DNA of 44,191 nt from Cylindrobasidium torrendii FP15055 ss-10 (GCA_000934385.1 KN880635.1:1-44191), one strand, 5' to 3'; positions 18,950 to 29,604 are shown, counted from the first letter of the stretch. The notes: generated by a model from the letters alone, not told the origin. Numbers and translations are program-made.

Positions 18950-19971
18950 ATGGCCTCTATCCGTGCCACTGATCTCACGAAGTACAACGCCGGTCACCCT
19001 AGGCAGCCTCCAAACCTTCGTCTGGCATTGCGCGACGCATACGAGTCTCGTACCGCCCTCCTCGGAACGTGGCTCGGAATCCCCAGCCAGCACGTAGCTG
19101 GGATTGTTGCATCGACAGCCACAGACTTTGTTGTTGTCGATGGCGAGCACACTCCGAACAGTGCAACTCTCATCAGCGACACCGTATGCCCCAGCGTAAC
19201 CTCAAATTCACAACCGAATCACTGACTTCCTGCATAGATTCAGACCCTACGTGCACACAGTGGGAATCAAATTCTTCCCCTCGTTCGCCTTCCTGCTCAC
19301 ACCCATGATTGGGCTGCCTGGGCACTTGACGCCGGTGCTTGCGGTATCATTATGCCCCACACGGAGACCGTAGAGCAAGTCCGCGATCTGATTGATTACG
19401 TGAAGTTTCCTCCGTATGGTATGTCTTACCAAGGCTCTCATCCACCTGCCTGCGCTAACGGCTGCTCGAACCGAACGAAGGAAAGCGCTCGTTCCCGCCA
19501 TACGTCCTTCTCCCTATCGATAACCAGAAGGCGGATACCAATGGCATGAACGTGTTCGAGACGGCGAACGAACATATTGCAGTCATCCCACAAATCGAGA
19601 GCAAACTGGGTGTAGAGAATGCCGAAGCGATTTTGCAGATGGCTGGAATAGACGCTATCAGTACGTTCTTCGTTTTATCCCTCTCTTTCCGTTTGAAAGT
19701 GACCCACTTGTCCCCAGTGATTGGACAAACGGACCTCAGACTCGATGTCGGCGGGTCCTTCGAGGTTGCCGCGCAATACATTGCTAGGCTGGAAGACGTC
19801 GCACTGAAGTACAAGAAACCAATCCTCTCCATTGTTGAAGCGAAAGATATTCCTGCTAAGATGGAACGCGGGTACACGATGCTGCTTGTGGCTGCGGACG
19901 TCCCCGCTCTTGCGCTCGGCCTGCAGAGTAGTCTCGAGAAGGCAAGGACGAGGGCTAGTACGAAGCTATAG
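18950..19971 (+). CDS. HpcH/HpaI aldolase/citrate lyase family protein
   Basis: Exons are 18950-19183, 19238-19418, 19481-19660 and 19718-19971, giving 282 aa, close to the usual 250-290. Class II 2-keto-3-deoxy acid aldolase features follow in order: LLGTWLGIPS, the catalytic DGEH in DFVVVDGEHTP, PLVRLP, DAGACGIIMPHTETVEQV, the metal-binding Glu in VIPQIESKLG, and the metal-binding Asp in MIGQTDLRLDVGG. The family cleaves 2-keto-3-deoxy acids or 4-hydroxy-2-oxo acids to pyruvate and an aldehyde using a divalent metal. The exact substrate is unknown. There is no targeting signal, so it is probably cytosolic. A TATA box lies at 18861. Confidence 0.9.
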
Positions 19972-20787
19972 TAGATGCATTGTGTATGTATCGGATGCCT
20001 ATGTTAATATGTAGGTTCTATGAAGAATTCGTGGTATTGTGAAGCCGATGAAGCTTAGATCTTAATTCTAAGAGCACACATGCAATTGTAGGAGACGAGA
20101 GGCTACATCATCGCTGTCTGTTGCTACCGCTCGTGAGAATGGAATTCTACTTGGAGTGGAGATATTTTCCTCTTAAATCTCTGCCTCGTTACATTTTAAT
20201 CGCAACTTCAACAACAAATGTTCTAGGCGATAAAATTGGTGTCCATGATTTGGCGAACAAAAGAGAGCGCGTTGTAGGCTACATACTGTAGAAAAGAGTT
20301 TACAATAGATACACGGGTCAGAGGCAAGTGCTCGAATCATGTACGCCGGTGAGCTGAACCAAACACTCGAAATTATCTTGGGTAAGAAGGAGAGAGAGAT
20401 TCCAATTCTACCCTCAAGGAGTGGTGGAAGGTAACCCATGGCAAGAGATGTTGGAAGTGATCGAGTGATCACGCCACTCGAGCGACGAGCAGGGTTCCTC
20501 CTTCTATATACGTCGTTACTTTTATCACGAGTTGTACGCTTACTATCTAGTTTAAAACTAATATCAGAGGTACTTACTATTTTTGTGCTCCCTTGTTCAC
20601 CTGTTCTCACAGGTTGTGTCGTCGGGCACATCCTGGCGCGTGGCAATCCGCATCACAGGTGATCGGATTCTGCTCGCGTGGCATCCGAAAGCTCTTTCTC
20701 CAACCACCATCTACTTCACTTTCACACGTATTGCTGGTCATCTTCTTCAACATTCACTCGTTCCATTCAAAATCGTGATTTATTCCA
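19972..20787. other. Intergenic, no gene supported
   Basis: A 157-residue open frame on the minus strand (20173-20646) lacks any recognisable feature and overlaps the presumed promoter of the Lunapark gene. Confidence 0.5.
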
Positions 20788-22049
20788 ATGGGCTGGTTAT
20801 CATGGTTCAGCAAGGTCTGCATCAAGTCAACCTACACCTAATGCGCTCATTCAAACAGCATGTATAGCCCAAGGACGATGACTACGAGTCAATTCTCTCT
20901 AACCTGGCGCGCGACGTGGACAAACGAAAATCTAAGCTGGCCGATATCCGGTCCCGCGAGCAGCGCACGCAGTTTGCCATTACACTGTACACGGTGTCGG
21001 CGTACGTGCTGTATGTTGTGCTGTGGTACATGAGGAGTTTGCCACCACTCATCGGAATGGGGATACGGGTGACGCGGGATGCCGAGAAAGCGCTGAAGGG
21101 AGTGTTCGTTTTGGTTGGACCAGTACTGTGCGTAGCCCTCAGCCCGCTAAGCATTCAAGCTGACCGCTTTGACAGCATTTTTGCTCTACGACGCGTGGTT
21201 CAGATATGGTACTCGCGGAAGGGGAATGCTGAAGGTACGTCTCTGTTCGATAATTTGTCTTACCCATCTAAATCCCACCAGAGAGGCAGCTCCAGTCTGC
21301 ATTGAAACTTCAGCGTACAAAGGTCGAAGAGATCAAGAAGAAGACCAATTACTACGAGACGCGCGAACTACTCCAGCGGTACGACGAATCACCATCCTCT
21401 CCCCTTCTTCCTCCTGGGACTCCAGTTCGCAAAGGTCCGCGACAGTCCATGGTACCGCAAACGCCAGGGTCCCCTGCCCAAAACCTCCCTTCGGCCTGTG
21501 AGTATGATATCTCCCTGACTATTACATGACCTAAGTCCACTGCTTGAATAGCTGCCTCCCCACAAGCCCCACAAACTGTACAAGGTCGCCAGTGGTTCGA
21601 TAAACTGGCGGACGCGATGCTTGGGCAGGATGAGGCTGCTGACGCCGCTCGCTACGCACTGATCTGCGAAGAGTGCTTCGCCCACAATGGTTTAGTTAAA
21701 GAGAGTGCATGGGATGAAGTCCGTAAGTGCCCTCGACTTTTTGTTCCTCTGTCCACACTCACAGTCAACAGAGTACGTGTGTCCGAAATGCCAACATTTC
21801 AATGCATCACGCCGTTCTCGTGGTATTGCTGGCACACCACCGACGGCTCAAGGTCAAGGTCAAGGCAAGCGCGTCGTCTCTCCGGGCAGTCCAATGCCAT
21901 CTATCTCGGCGCCTGGACCTACTAGACCAACACCGAAGGTGCCTCCAATGCCTCCGCTCACCTCAAACTCCCCGAATGCCCCAGGGCTCACGCAACGCCC
22001 TTCGAAGTTGCGGGAGGAAGTTAGTCATGAGATGGATGTCGACGAGTGA
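20788..22049 (+). CDS. LNP1: Lunapark homologue, ER three-way-junction protein
   Basis: Exons are 20788-20814, 20868-21127, 21176-21234, 21282-21497, 21552-21722 and 21772-22049, giving 336 aa. It begins MGWLSWFSK, the myristoylation-type start of the family. A coiled coil (about 15-43) precedes two membrane segments (about 45-63 and 86-104, VFVLVGPVLIFAL). A second coiled coil contains TKVEEIKKKTNYYETRELL. The Lunapark zinc ribbon is complete: YALICEECFAHNGL (Cys226, Cys229) and YVCPKCQHFNA (Cys248, Cys251). Lunapark stabilises tubular ER junctions and counteracts Sey1/atlastin. The C-terminal proline-rich tail is typical. The 48-nt second intron is fixed by family similarity, because it restores the frame into IFALRRVVQIWYSRKG. 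Confidence 0.92.
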
Positions 22050-22435
22050 TACGGACTCTAGAGCTAGGGTGCGATGTATATTATGCGTCTGCTCGAAGTG
22101 ACGCCAGTATATTTAACCAGGTGTCCCGTATCTGCTCATACTCTACTTGCTTGTATTGATCCAGACGTCGAATATGTAAATAGCTGTCAGACCTGTCTTG
22201 CTTTTGCTATGGTGCGTTGCTTTCTGCCACACGTGGTCTACTCACTCCCTCGTTGGAACTCAAGGCGGTATATAAGTACTCGTTGTCCGCCTTACAGCCT
22301 CTTTGAGCTTGTTGTCCTCACGTGCCACTGACTGACTGCGATGGAAAAGATTTTGACACTTAAGCGCCGTCGCGGCGATTAGGAGCCCTATCGTTCTTTC
22401 CTCTCAACCACCAAGCCGTGTTTGCAAGGACAGAC
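22050..22435. other. Intergenic with the promoter and leader of the first ADP-ribosyltransferase-like gene
   Basis: It contains the TATA box at 22269 and a leader segment that recurs upstream of the second paralogue at about 25090-25130. Confidence 0.55.
22269..22275 (+). promoter_or_regulatory. TATA box of the first ADP-ribosyltransferase-like gene
   Basis: TATATAA lies 167 nt upstream of the start codon at 22436. Confidence 0.45.
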
Positions 22436-23227
22436 ATGCCAGGACGGCCACTACTTTTCCGCGTCGTCGAGCGCAAAACCGATCTCCCTAATGTGGACAA
22501 TGGCGCCTACGAGAGTGGCTTCACTCGCTTGTCGCGTGCCATGCCGCAGGACACCCACCAGGCCGAAAAGGAATATATCATCCGCCACGTCACGCTCTCT
22601 GAAGGAAACTCTGGAAGGTCTCCCTTCCTCTCCACATCGGCGTCGTTTCTCTGGTGTATGTGGGAGGCAGGCCGGCGTGCGCAGAAGCAGAAGAAACGCG
22701 GCGTGAGTATCTTGATTCTTGATGCTTCGCCCCTCGAGCATGATGGACTCCTTCGTCGGCTCGTGGACGCGCCTTACAGGGAGTGGTTTCTTGGCACCAA
22801 ATTCTACACCTGGATCGACAACTCGCGGGAGGTCCTCGTCAAGAACTCCATTCCTCGTTCCTCCGTCATCGGGCGCATACAATACGCCGATATCCAGAAG
22901 AACCCCTTGCCGTTCTATCCTCTCGACCACCGTTTCGAGTACTGGAACGCGCCTCATGCCGGGAAAGCCTCGTACGGCTCATTTTCCTTACGCGAAGGCG
23001 ATGTCTTGGTGCGGTTTAGGTCCAACACTCATGCCACCAACTTTGATTCAGTGATCCAATTCGTGAGAGCACTCAATTCTAGTGGCGCTTTTCCACAAGA
23101 CGTCGCATTTTCCATCGCTGAGAACCTCGTTTTCGCATGCGCGAACGGGATACTGGGCGCACAGCCATACCAGGCGATGTTCGATGAGCTTCGGGGCTCG
23201 ATATTGAGCCTCGAATTTGGAGTGTAA
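22436..23227 (+). CDS. DUF7587-like protein with ADP-ribosyltransferase-type motifs, paralogue 1
   Basis: A single exon encodes 263 aa. It belongs to an Agaricomycete family of unknown function that I recall as DUF7587. Motif order suggests an ADP-ribosyltransferase fold of the R-S-E class. Arg9 lies in LLFRVVERKTD on a first strand, an STS motif in SPFLSTSASFLW (66-68) follows, and Glu132 lies in SREVLVKNSIP, close to the EVL[IV]-P context of known enzymes. The middle region VSILILDASPL looks like a core beta strand. No signal peptide or membrane segment is visible, so it is probably intracellular. Its closest relative is 2 kb downstream (25157-25960), with related text upstream of the start (TCCTCTCAACCACCAAG in both). 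Enzymatic activity is inferred, not shown. Confidence 0.75.
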   Translation: MPGRPLLFRVVERKTDLPNVDNGAYESGFTRLSRAMPQDTHQAEKEYIIRHVTLSEGNSGRSPFLSTSASFLWCMWEAGRRAQKQKKRGVSILILDASPLEHDGLLRRLVDAPYREWFLGTKFYTWIDNSREVLVKNSIPRSSVIGRIQYADIQKNPLPFYPLDHRFEYWNAPHAGKASYGSFSLREGDVLVRFRSNTHATNFDSVIQFVRALNSSGAFPQDVAFSIAENLVFACANGILGAQPYQAMFDELRGSILSLEFGV

Positions 23228-24011
23228 ACTACATACTCGTGTGTGAGTTACCTCCATGGCTTCCTACTACATGTACTCACCCGATAAGCAGATAAAGTCT
23301 GTGAATGCAAGGCACTCCCTACATTTTCTCTAGCGTGTATTTCTTGGGATTCTTTGCCACTTGGCGAATGCTTGTTTACCTCTGTACTGATCCAGCATAA
23401 TACACATCCTCACCTTATGAATGCCGTGTCGCTTGAGAGTGTGTATTTTCCTTAGTGCTCGATGCGGTTGTTGAATCCGATGGTCTTACTTGCATATGAG
23501 GCTTGCGCTAACTTCTGTAAGTTTACTTCGACCTCCCGTGTAGGCACATGCTGATGGTGCGTGGAGAAAGTCATCCTACCAAATCCGATGTCAAAGGCTT
23601 GTGTTGTGAGCTTGGACATGAGCAGGTCCGACGGGCGATTGCTGAAGTACGCGTTCACCCCGGCGGAGTCTCACGGTATGCATATGGGCGAAGCTTGAGT
23701 CGCGTGCGCTACTGCTTGCATGACCAAGTACCGGTGTTGTTTGTGGCATCAAACGCGTTGACAAGAAGCACCTTCGGATGCACGCGTTTCACTGTAGTTG
23801 ATGGCAAGCTTACAGTGTTTTGTTGGCCTCCGGAACAGCCAAGCTATCATGTTCAATCTGTACGAGCACCAAGGTTTCCACAAGGATCTACCTAACAAGA
23901 ACCGAGGCTGCTTCGGTTTTACCGTTGCTGGTATAAAGAGATGGGCGCTGTGTCGATTTACTCAAAATCCTCCCTTCCTGGCCTTGGTACCCTTCTTCAC
24001 TAGTTGCAACA
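23228..24011. other. Intergenic, no gene supported
   Basis: An open frame at 23548-23895 has no recognisable features. The TATA box of the secreted protein gene is annotated separately. Confidence 0.5.
23932..23938 (+). promoter_or_regulatory. TATA box of the small secreted protein gene
   Basis: TATAAAG lies 74 nt upstream of the start codon at 24012. Confidence 0.6.
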
Positions 24012-24784
24012 ATGCTTTCCTCATTCGCCTTCCTTGTTGCCTTCGCGGCTGCTGGCGCCAATGCCATTACTGTGACCGCGTATGTCGCTTTCGTCTTGCC
24101 CAATACCAGACAAGTGAAAAAAAAACTTACCATTATTCAAAGACCGAGCAGCGCTGTTATGTGCAATGAGGCAACTGTTAGTTGGTCGGGTGGCGAGCGT
24201 GCGTACTAGCTCGAAGACATTCCGCGCCTTGTGCTGACGCCGCTTGTACAGCCCCCTTCGAAGTTAGGTATGCAGACACTGATCAATTTTGTCTGTTTTC
24301 GCACTGAAAGTCTGCGCTAGGATCAACGCAGTGGAGGACTCAAACGACAGCTTGGTGTTCTACTATGCCCCGAACAAGCCAACAGGCACGAGTGTGACAC
24401 ACCCAGTTTGTTGGGAATCTGGTATGTTCATCCGGTCGTTCCTCCTTGATTTTTCCTCCCGTCGTGCATTTCTGTTCGAGATACTGCAGCTTCTGTGCTA
24501 CTCTTATACGAGCGGAGGCTTATAGTACGGCAGGTCGCGAAGTCTTCTGGACTGTTGAAGACTCGCAAGGGGAGAAAGGGAAATCGAGCAGTGTCGCCGT
24601 CGAGGTTAACCCAGGAAAGCCTCTTTTCCCATTGTTTTTGCATGACCTGCTGACTCGTGCGCTCCAGATGGAAATGATGACTGCCTCGACTGAATTACAT
24701 TCATATTTACGAGGTCAAATTTACGCAGCCTCTGGCTACAAATTGTGTTGCGGTCGATGGATGCGTTCGGACTCCAGTGATTAG
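24012..24784 (+). CDS. Small secreted protein with a Kre9/KNH-like Ser-Thr-rich-type domain
   Basis: Exons are 24012-24079, 24143-24198, 24252-24267, 24321-24421 and 24534-24784, giving 163 aa if exon 5 is read through. MLSSFAFLVAFAAAGANA is a signal peptide. The mature domain AVMCNEATVSWSGGEPPFEV, then HPVCWESGREVFWTVEDSQG and SSSVAVEVNPG, fits the immunoglobulin-like domain at the N-terminus of fungal Kre9/KNH-type cell-wall proteins. Exon 3 is only 16 nt. The 3' end is uncertain: after VEVNPG the read-through sequence is unlike the family. A CTGACT branch site and CTCCAG acceptor near 24650-24667 would lead to a short ending NDDCLD, but no standard GT donor in the right phase is evident. 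Confidence 0.6.
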
Positions 24785-25156
24785 GCGAAAAGGTGCGCTA
24801 TGCCCAAGAAGAGGCGCACAGCAACTTTGCTGCCTTTGTTCCCTTCTGATGAGTTGAATGAATACATCATATTCTTGAGTCGGTGGACTGAAGCTGCTCC
24901 CTGTTTTTTTTTCTTCCTGTTTCTACTTACATTGGTTGAAGGCGTCCGAGTAGTACAGCCCCTCGAAGAAGTCGTCAGTATACCTACCCAGAGACTTGGA
25001 GAGTTGTTGCTCTAAACGTCTCTGTCGCGTGTGAAGGTTATCTGAATTGTGAATAGAGCGGGAATGAATGCTCGGAGAAAATGTCCCAGCGGTGATTAGA
25101 AGCCTCGTCGCTTTTTCCTCTCAACCACCAAGTCGTTCTTGATAGGACAAAGCGCG
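24785..25156. other. Intergenic with the upstream region of the second ADP-ribosyltransferase-like gene
   Basis: The last about 70 bp resemble the leader of the first paralogue. The rest shows nothing. Confidence 0.5.
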
Positions 25157-25960
25157 ATGTACCGGCGTCGTTCCCTGCTCTTTCGCGTTGTCGATCGCCA
25201 AACCGACATTCCCAATCCGGACAATGGAGCATACGAGAGCGGCTTCTGCCGCTCGTCCTCTACGATGCCGCAGGATACGCACGAGGCTGAGAAAGAAAGC
25301 ATCATTCGCCACGTCAGCAATCCTGGTGGGAACTGGGGAAAGTCTCCCTTCTTGTCGACGTCCGCTTCATTCTTGTGGTGTATGTGGGAGGCGGGTCGGC
25401 GCGCAGCTCAGTGCGGAAGGAAGGCGGACGAAATACACATTCTGGTCCTTGATGCCTCACCCCTCGAGCGCGAGGGGTCCCTTCGCTGGCTCAACAACGT
25501 CGATGCGCCGTACAGGCAGTGGTTTCTGGGGACACAGTTCTACACATGGATCGACAACTCGAAGGAGGTACTCGTTAAGTACGCTATCCCATCGTATTCC
25601 ATCCTTGGTCGTGTGAACTACGTCGACATCCAAAGAAACTCCCCATCATTTTTCCCTGTCCATCTGAAATTCGAGGATTGGAGGACTTCAACTCCTCGCA
25701 AAAAGAAAACCAAACTCGTATACGGCTCGTTTTCCGCACGCGAAGGCGACGTCATGCTGCGGTTCAAAGCCAACTCGTATGCCGCCAACTTCGCAACGCT
25801 TATCGACTTCGTGAACGCCCTGACCGGTGCCGGTACGTCAATGCCCAGGGATGTTGCGCTCGCCATAGCATCGAATCTGGCCCTATGCTGCTCTGGCGGT
25901 GTGGTAGGCACACAGCCAGATCGAGTGCTGCGCGAGAACGTCGCTGACCATGCATGGTGA
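25157..25960 (+). CDS. DUF7587-like protein with ADP-ribosyltransferase-type motifs, paralogue 2
   Basis: A single exon encodes 267 aa. It is collinear with the protein at 22436-23227. The candidate catalytic positions are kept: Arg10 in LLFRVVDRQTD, Ser67-Thr-Ser in SPFLSTSASFLW, and Glu137 in SKEVLVKYAIP. Strongly conserved blocks also include PDNGAYESGF, MPQDTHEAEKE, FLWCMWEAGRRA, LDASPLE and QFYTWIDNS. The region after about 175 diverges and carries a lysine-rich insert (PRKKKTK). The start at 25157 is the first ATG and aligns with paralogue 1. Tandem duplication is the simplest origin. Confidence 0.75.
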   Translation: MYRRRSLLFRVVDRQTDIPNPDNGAYESGFCRSSSTMPQDTHEAEKESIIRHVSNPGGNWGKSPFLSTSASFLWCMWEAGRRAAQCGRKADEIHILVLDASPLEREGSLRWLNNVDAPYRQWFLGTQFYTWIDNSKEVLVKYAIPSYSILGRVNYVDIQRNSPSFFPVHLKFEDWRTSTPRKKKTKLVYGSFSAREGDVMLRFKANSYAANFATLIDFVNALTGAGTSMPRDVALAIASNLALCCSGGVVGTQPDRVLRENVADHAW

Positions 25961-26377
25961 AGCACGATTGCCAGAAACACAGAGAGTTTCATGCCTAGGT
26001 TAGTCGGGTTTCTTCTAATGAAATATACGTTCTCACAGATTCGTACAGTGGGCCCATCTACGCCTCACTACAACGCCGCAGCCTTGTGTCCGCGTTCCAT
26101 ATGCCTACCTTCTACCTATGTTATGCTTTTGAATGTTCTTTGACTGGCCTGTGTATGCTCATGTACCTAGCACATTTCCACTTTATGCAACTTGAGTGCC
26201 GAATGACTTCCTTGTAACATGATTCTGAGCGGTGGTTGGGAAAGACAGAAAGGGCATCATCAAGTAGACGTGCATTTTGGGCTCTGGCGCACACTTGTAG
26301 GAGGCTCACATGCCTCTTTTTTATGGCAAGCAATGTCGCGAGTCGCGAGCTAGGTGCGCGCCACAAGGTCATGAACA
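25961..26377. other. Intergenic, no gene seen
   Basis: This is the 3' flank of paralogue 2 up to the tRNA-Phe gene. Nothing coding is supported. Confidence 0.6.
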
Positions 26378-26450
26378 GGGGACATAGCTCAGTTGGGAGA
26401 GCAGCAGACTGAAGTTCTGAAGGTCCCCAGTTCAATCCTGGGTGTCCCCA
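26378..26450 (+). tRNA. tRNA-Phe (GAA), intronless
   Basis: A 73-nt tRNA identical to those at 14339 and 16899, with discriminator A and a T7 run at 26455-26461. Confidence 0.93.
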
Positions 26451-28231
26451 TCTCTTTTTTTGTCCGTTATAATAGCACTATGATCGCGCGCGCCAGGAGG
26501 CAGGGCCCGACAGTCGGACCTGGAGAGACTCAAACAGCGAATACCACTAACAATTTGCGGAGGACAAGCCGGCTATTGTGTTTATCGCTAAATGCGGCTG
26601 CTTAACTTACATCCCTCACTCGACTGCGTGCATCCAAAGGTTGTAGCGACTTAAAAGTGAAAGCCCTCGAATGGGAAGCTCAAAACTGATTGACCTCGCA
26701 TTACCGTCGATTTCCACGGCCAGGATCTCCGAGTCGTTGTTGAACAAACGGACAACTAGTGACGGTTATTCCGGTGGTATAACCTCTTGTGTCTGGGACA
26801 GATGCCGTCTGAGTCGTGACATTTCTACCAAAAATCGATCTCGAATTGTATGCTTTTCAGAGTGCTTTCCTTGAATGCTCATCACGGATCCGACCTTGAC
26901 ATTATTATGATTTATCTGTGGGCTATATCTCGGACTTAGTTATATTCGCAAGAAAGTGGTCACGGTACAGCGGGTAGATAAGGTAGATACGAGCTCTTCA
27001 ACGATTTATGAAGGGTCGTCGCGGCTGCAGTGTTCGGCACCCGCCGTCAAGTTGATGTACAAATGAGGACAACCAGAGCCTGGAGGATATAACTTCCAAC
27101 CTCATGATCATACCTGGTGGATTCTTGGATGCCTTGGATCGCGTTCGTATTCAATCTAAAGCCACGCGCTGTACTGTATGCGCGCACATTTCAACCCGGA
27201 CGAATCAGGGAGCGTCATGTGATCGCAACTTGTACAGTGTACACGCTCGATAATGGCGGTTGAAGGCGCTAGAATGTTGCCATATTTTAATTTACTTCGT
27301 CGGGGAGGAGGAAGTCGTTAGAACCAAGGCCTGATACAAAGAAGCGTAGCAGTCTCAAATGTCAAGCGCGATTGGAAATGCAAGGTGAGGGGGACTCCTG
27401 CCTGCGTTGGGGCGCAATTATAGTGGAGTGGCGGTCAAGGTGACGAATATGTCGTGTTTCATGCTTATTTCCCCACTAGCATGACACGGTGGGATCAATC
27501 AGGGCTGAGCGGTGATTTGTTATTCATTTATGTTCATTTTCTTGATAACCAAGATAAACGAATAAATCGAGGTTTTTGGGTCCATGAGGAATCTGCGGGA
27601 CTTGCGGGAACCAGGTTCGACATTCATACACACGAAGACTGTGAATGGCTAGAAAATATTCATGCTTCTACCAGTGGCAGACTCGGACTGGCAGTATCCA
27701 ACCTAGATTAGTGGATGCGCGTCGGATCAGGCGCCTGCAGTTGAGCTTCTCACACAGGGACTTGTAGGAGTAGAAGTGTTTAAATGGTCAAATTGCAGGA
27801 GCACGACGGGAAGGCAAAAGGCTAGAAGAAGATAGCGAACCTTGTCTCTGATGCGGAGGCGTCGAGTGAGGAGGCGATTCACACCGAAAAACCTTATTTG
27901 GACAGAGACAAGCGACGGAGTTTACCTCAGTGAGAACCGGACAACGAAGTAGAAGCAAAAGGCCTCTTGTTTATTCACTCCTAAACATGGTTTAGCTCGG
28001 GTTTAGCTCGAGCAGAAGCTGGGGATACGATCGAAGGTAAGAGATGCCGGCTCCACAAAGTGTCGGCCGTCCACGCGCTCACCGCGTCTATCTGTGGAGC
28101 TGGGGACATGCCTCCCAGCGCGTATAAAAGCCTGTTCGCTACTCCCAACTTTCCTCAGACTTCTGTCTTCCTACCTCCTCAACTCAACCCACTGACCCAC
28201 TTTCTTTACCCCACCCACACTCTTTTTCAAG
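26451..28231. other. 1.8-kb intergenic stretch with the promoter of the SC15-like gene
   Basis: No frame is convincing; the 85-residue frame at 27454-27711 has no family features. The final 200 bp are a pyrimidine-rich promoter/leader. Confidence 0.55.
28123..28129 (+). promoter_or_regulatory. TATA box of the SC15-like gene
   Basis: TATAAAA lies 103 nt upstream of the start codon. It is followed by a CT-rich leader (28140-28230), typical of strongly expressed fungal genes. Confidence 0.65.
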
Positions 28232-28898
28232 ATGTTCGCCAACCTCTTCACCATTGCTCTCGCCGCTACCTCCGCGTTTGCGCTCCCCATGCAGCGCCGC
28301 GTTGCGGCTGAGGTTGATGCCTCCGAGGTCACCTCCAAGGTTTCTGCCGCCCTCTCCGACCTCCAGACTGTCACCGGTGGTCTCAAGGACGAGATTGGTG
28401 GGTCCTCTTCCTCTTCCTTCTCACGATTAGCTTACACGATGTTGTAGCCGGTCTCACTGAAGTCACCGAGGCTACCGTCTCCCCCATTATTGAGGGAGTT
28501 CTTGCAAAGCTCAACGATGTTACCACTCTCGTTGGTGGCCTCACTCCTGTCGTCGATGGCGTGGCCCACACCGTTGTCTCCGACGTCTCTGGCATTCTTA
28601 GCCTCGTCACCACCGTATGTTCTCTACACTTCCAACTTGACCCGTGTGCTCAACAAACCTGCAGGACATCACCAGCGCTCTCGAGCCTGTCATCACAGAA
28701 GTGACCTCTATCCCCGCGGTCAAGGAGCTCCTCGCCGATGTTTCTAGTGTCCTCAACAGCCTTCTCAGCACCGTTGACACTATCCTCCCCGGTGTTCTCC
28801 CCGCTGTCGTTGGCCTGCTCGCGCCCGTCACCGGCCTTCTCAACACTCTCGGTCTCGGGTCCCTGCTTGGCCTTGTTAGCAGCATTGTCCAGGTCTAA
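28232..28898 (+). CDS. Secreted hydrophobic protein, SC15-like
   Basis: Exons are 28232-28397, 28448-28614 and 28665-28898, giving 188 aa. MFANLFTIALAATSAFALP is a signal peptide, and QRR just after it may be a Kex2 site. The mature protein has a charged N-terminal half (EVDASEVTSKVSAALSDLQ). The C-terminal half is very hydrophobic, almost free of charge and cysteine (STVDTILPGVLPAVVGLLA). This two-part architecture and length match Schizophyllum commune SC15, a secreted structural protein for aerial hyphae and attachment, although the family assignment is from pattern memory only. Heptad-like spacing suggests self-assembly. The TATA box, CT-rich leader and codon bias toward C-ending codons suggest high expression. 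Confidence 0.65.
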
Positions 28899-29604
28899 AA
28901 GCCCCCTTGGATATATACCCACATTTGTAACTGCTCTTGCATGCATATTTTGTACCTGCTCGATGTCGAAACTATATAATACCATTGTCTAGACTACTCA
29001 ACGTCTCGTTCAAATTGTGCAATTTTGTTATAATCATTTTCGTGGAGACCTGAAAAGTCATCAGCAGCGCGTCCTTGGCAGCCAAGTGGGCCGGGAGATT
29101 AGGTTGGAAGCTAAAGGAAGCGCGAATTGTCAGTCAAGGGATGCGTGTTTGCGTCACATGTCCGCTGATTGGACTGTAACGCGAAGAGTAATCTGGTCTA
29201 AGTCGTTGCTACAGTCTACGACGTTTGCCATAGCGTGGGCCATAGCTAATGACAGAAAATGAAAGGATTTATTTGAAGGCAGGAGGGACGTCTGCGTACG
29301 ACGCAGAATAGTGAACGCTAGTTCCACCCTGACAATGACTCCAGAAGTCACTTTTTACCCGTAGAACGCTGACAGTGAAAGATTGTGCTAGCCAGAAAAA
29401 GTCCTATGCCTCCTTGAATTCGGCCGCGAGAATGCGCGTCGAGATAATGTGGCGGTTCGGCACATCGATTCGGCACGGTAATCCGCTGACATAACCTTCA
29501 TTTCGATTGCTAGTGCGACGCGCTCCTGCCTTTCCCCGGAGACCATCACGAACAACATTTTCACGACCTTCACGCGCACAAAAACGTCACTGGAGCTTAC
29601 GAAC
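28899..29604. other. Intergenic, no gene seen
   Basis: This is the 3' flank of the SC15-like gene and the upstream region of the dynamin gene. No gene is seen. Confidence 0.6.

Noticed and set aside
20173..20646. 157-residue open frame on the minus strand
   Set aside because: It shows no recognisable motif or splice signals and overlaps the Lunapark promoter.
21123..21159. Alternative short intron in the Lunapark gene leading to a TAFLLYDAWF frame
   Set aside because: The 48-nt intron 21128-21175 has better signals and gives the family-like IFALRRVVQIWYSRKG.
23548..23895. 115-residue open frame between the ADP-ribosyltransferase-like paralogues
   Set aside because: It contains no motif and no conserved counterpart near the second paralogue.
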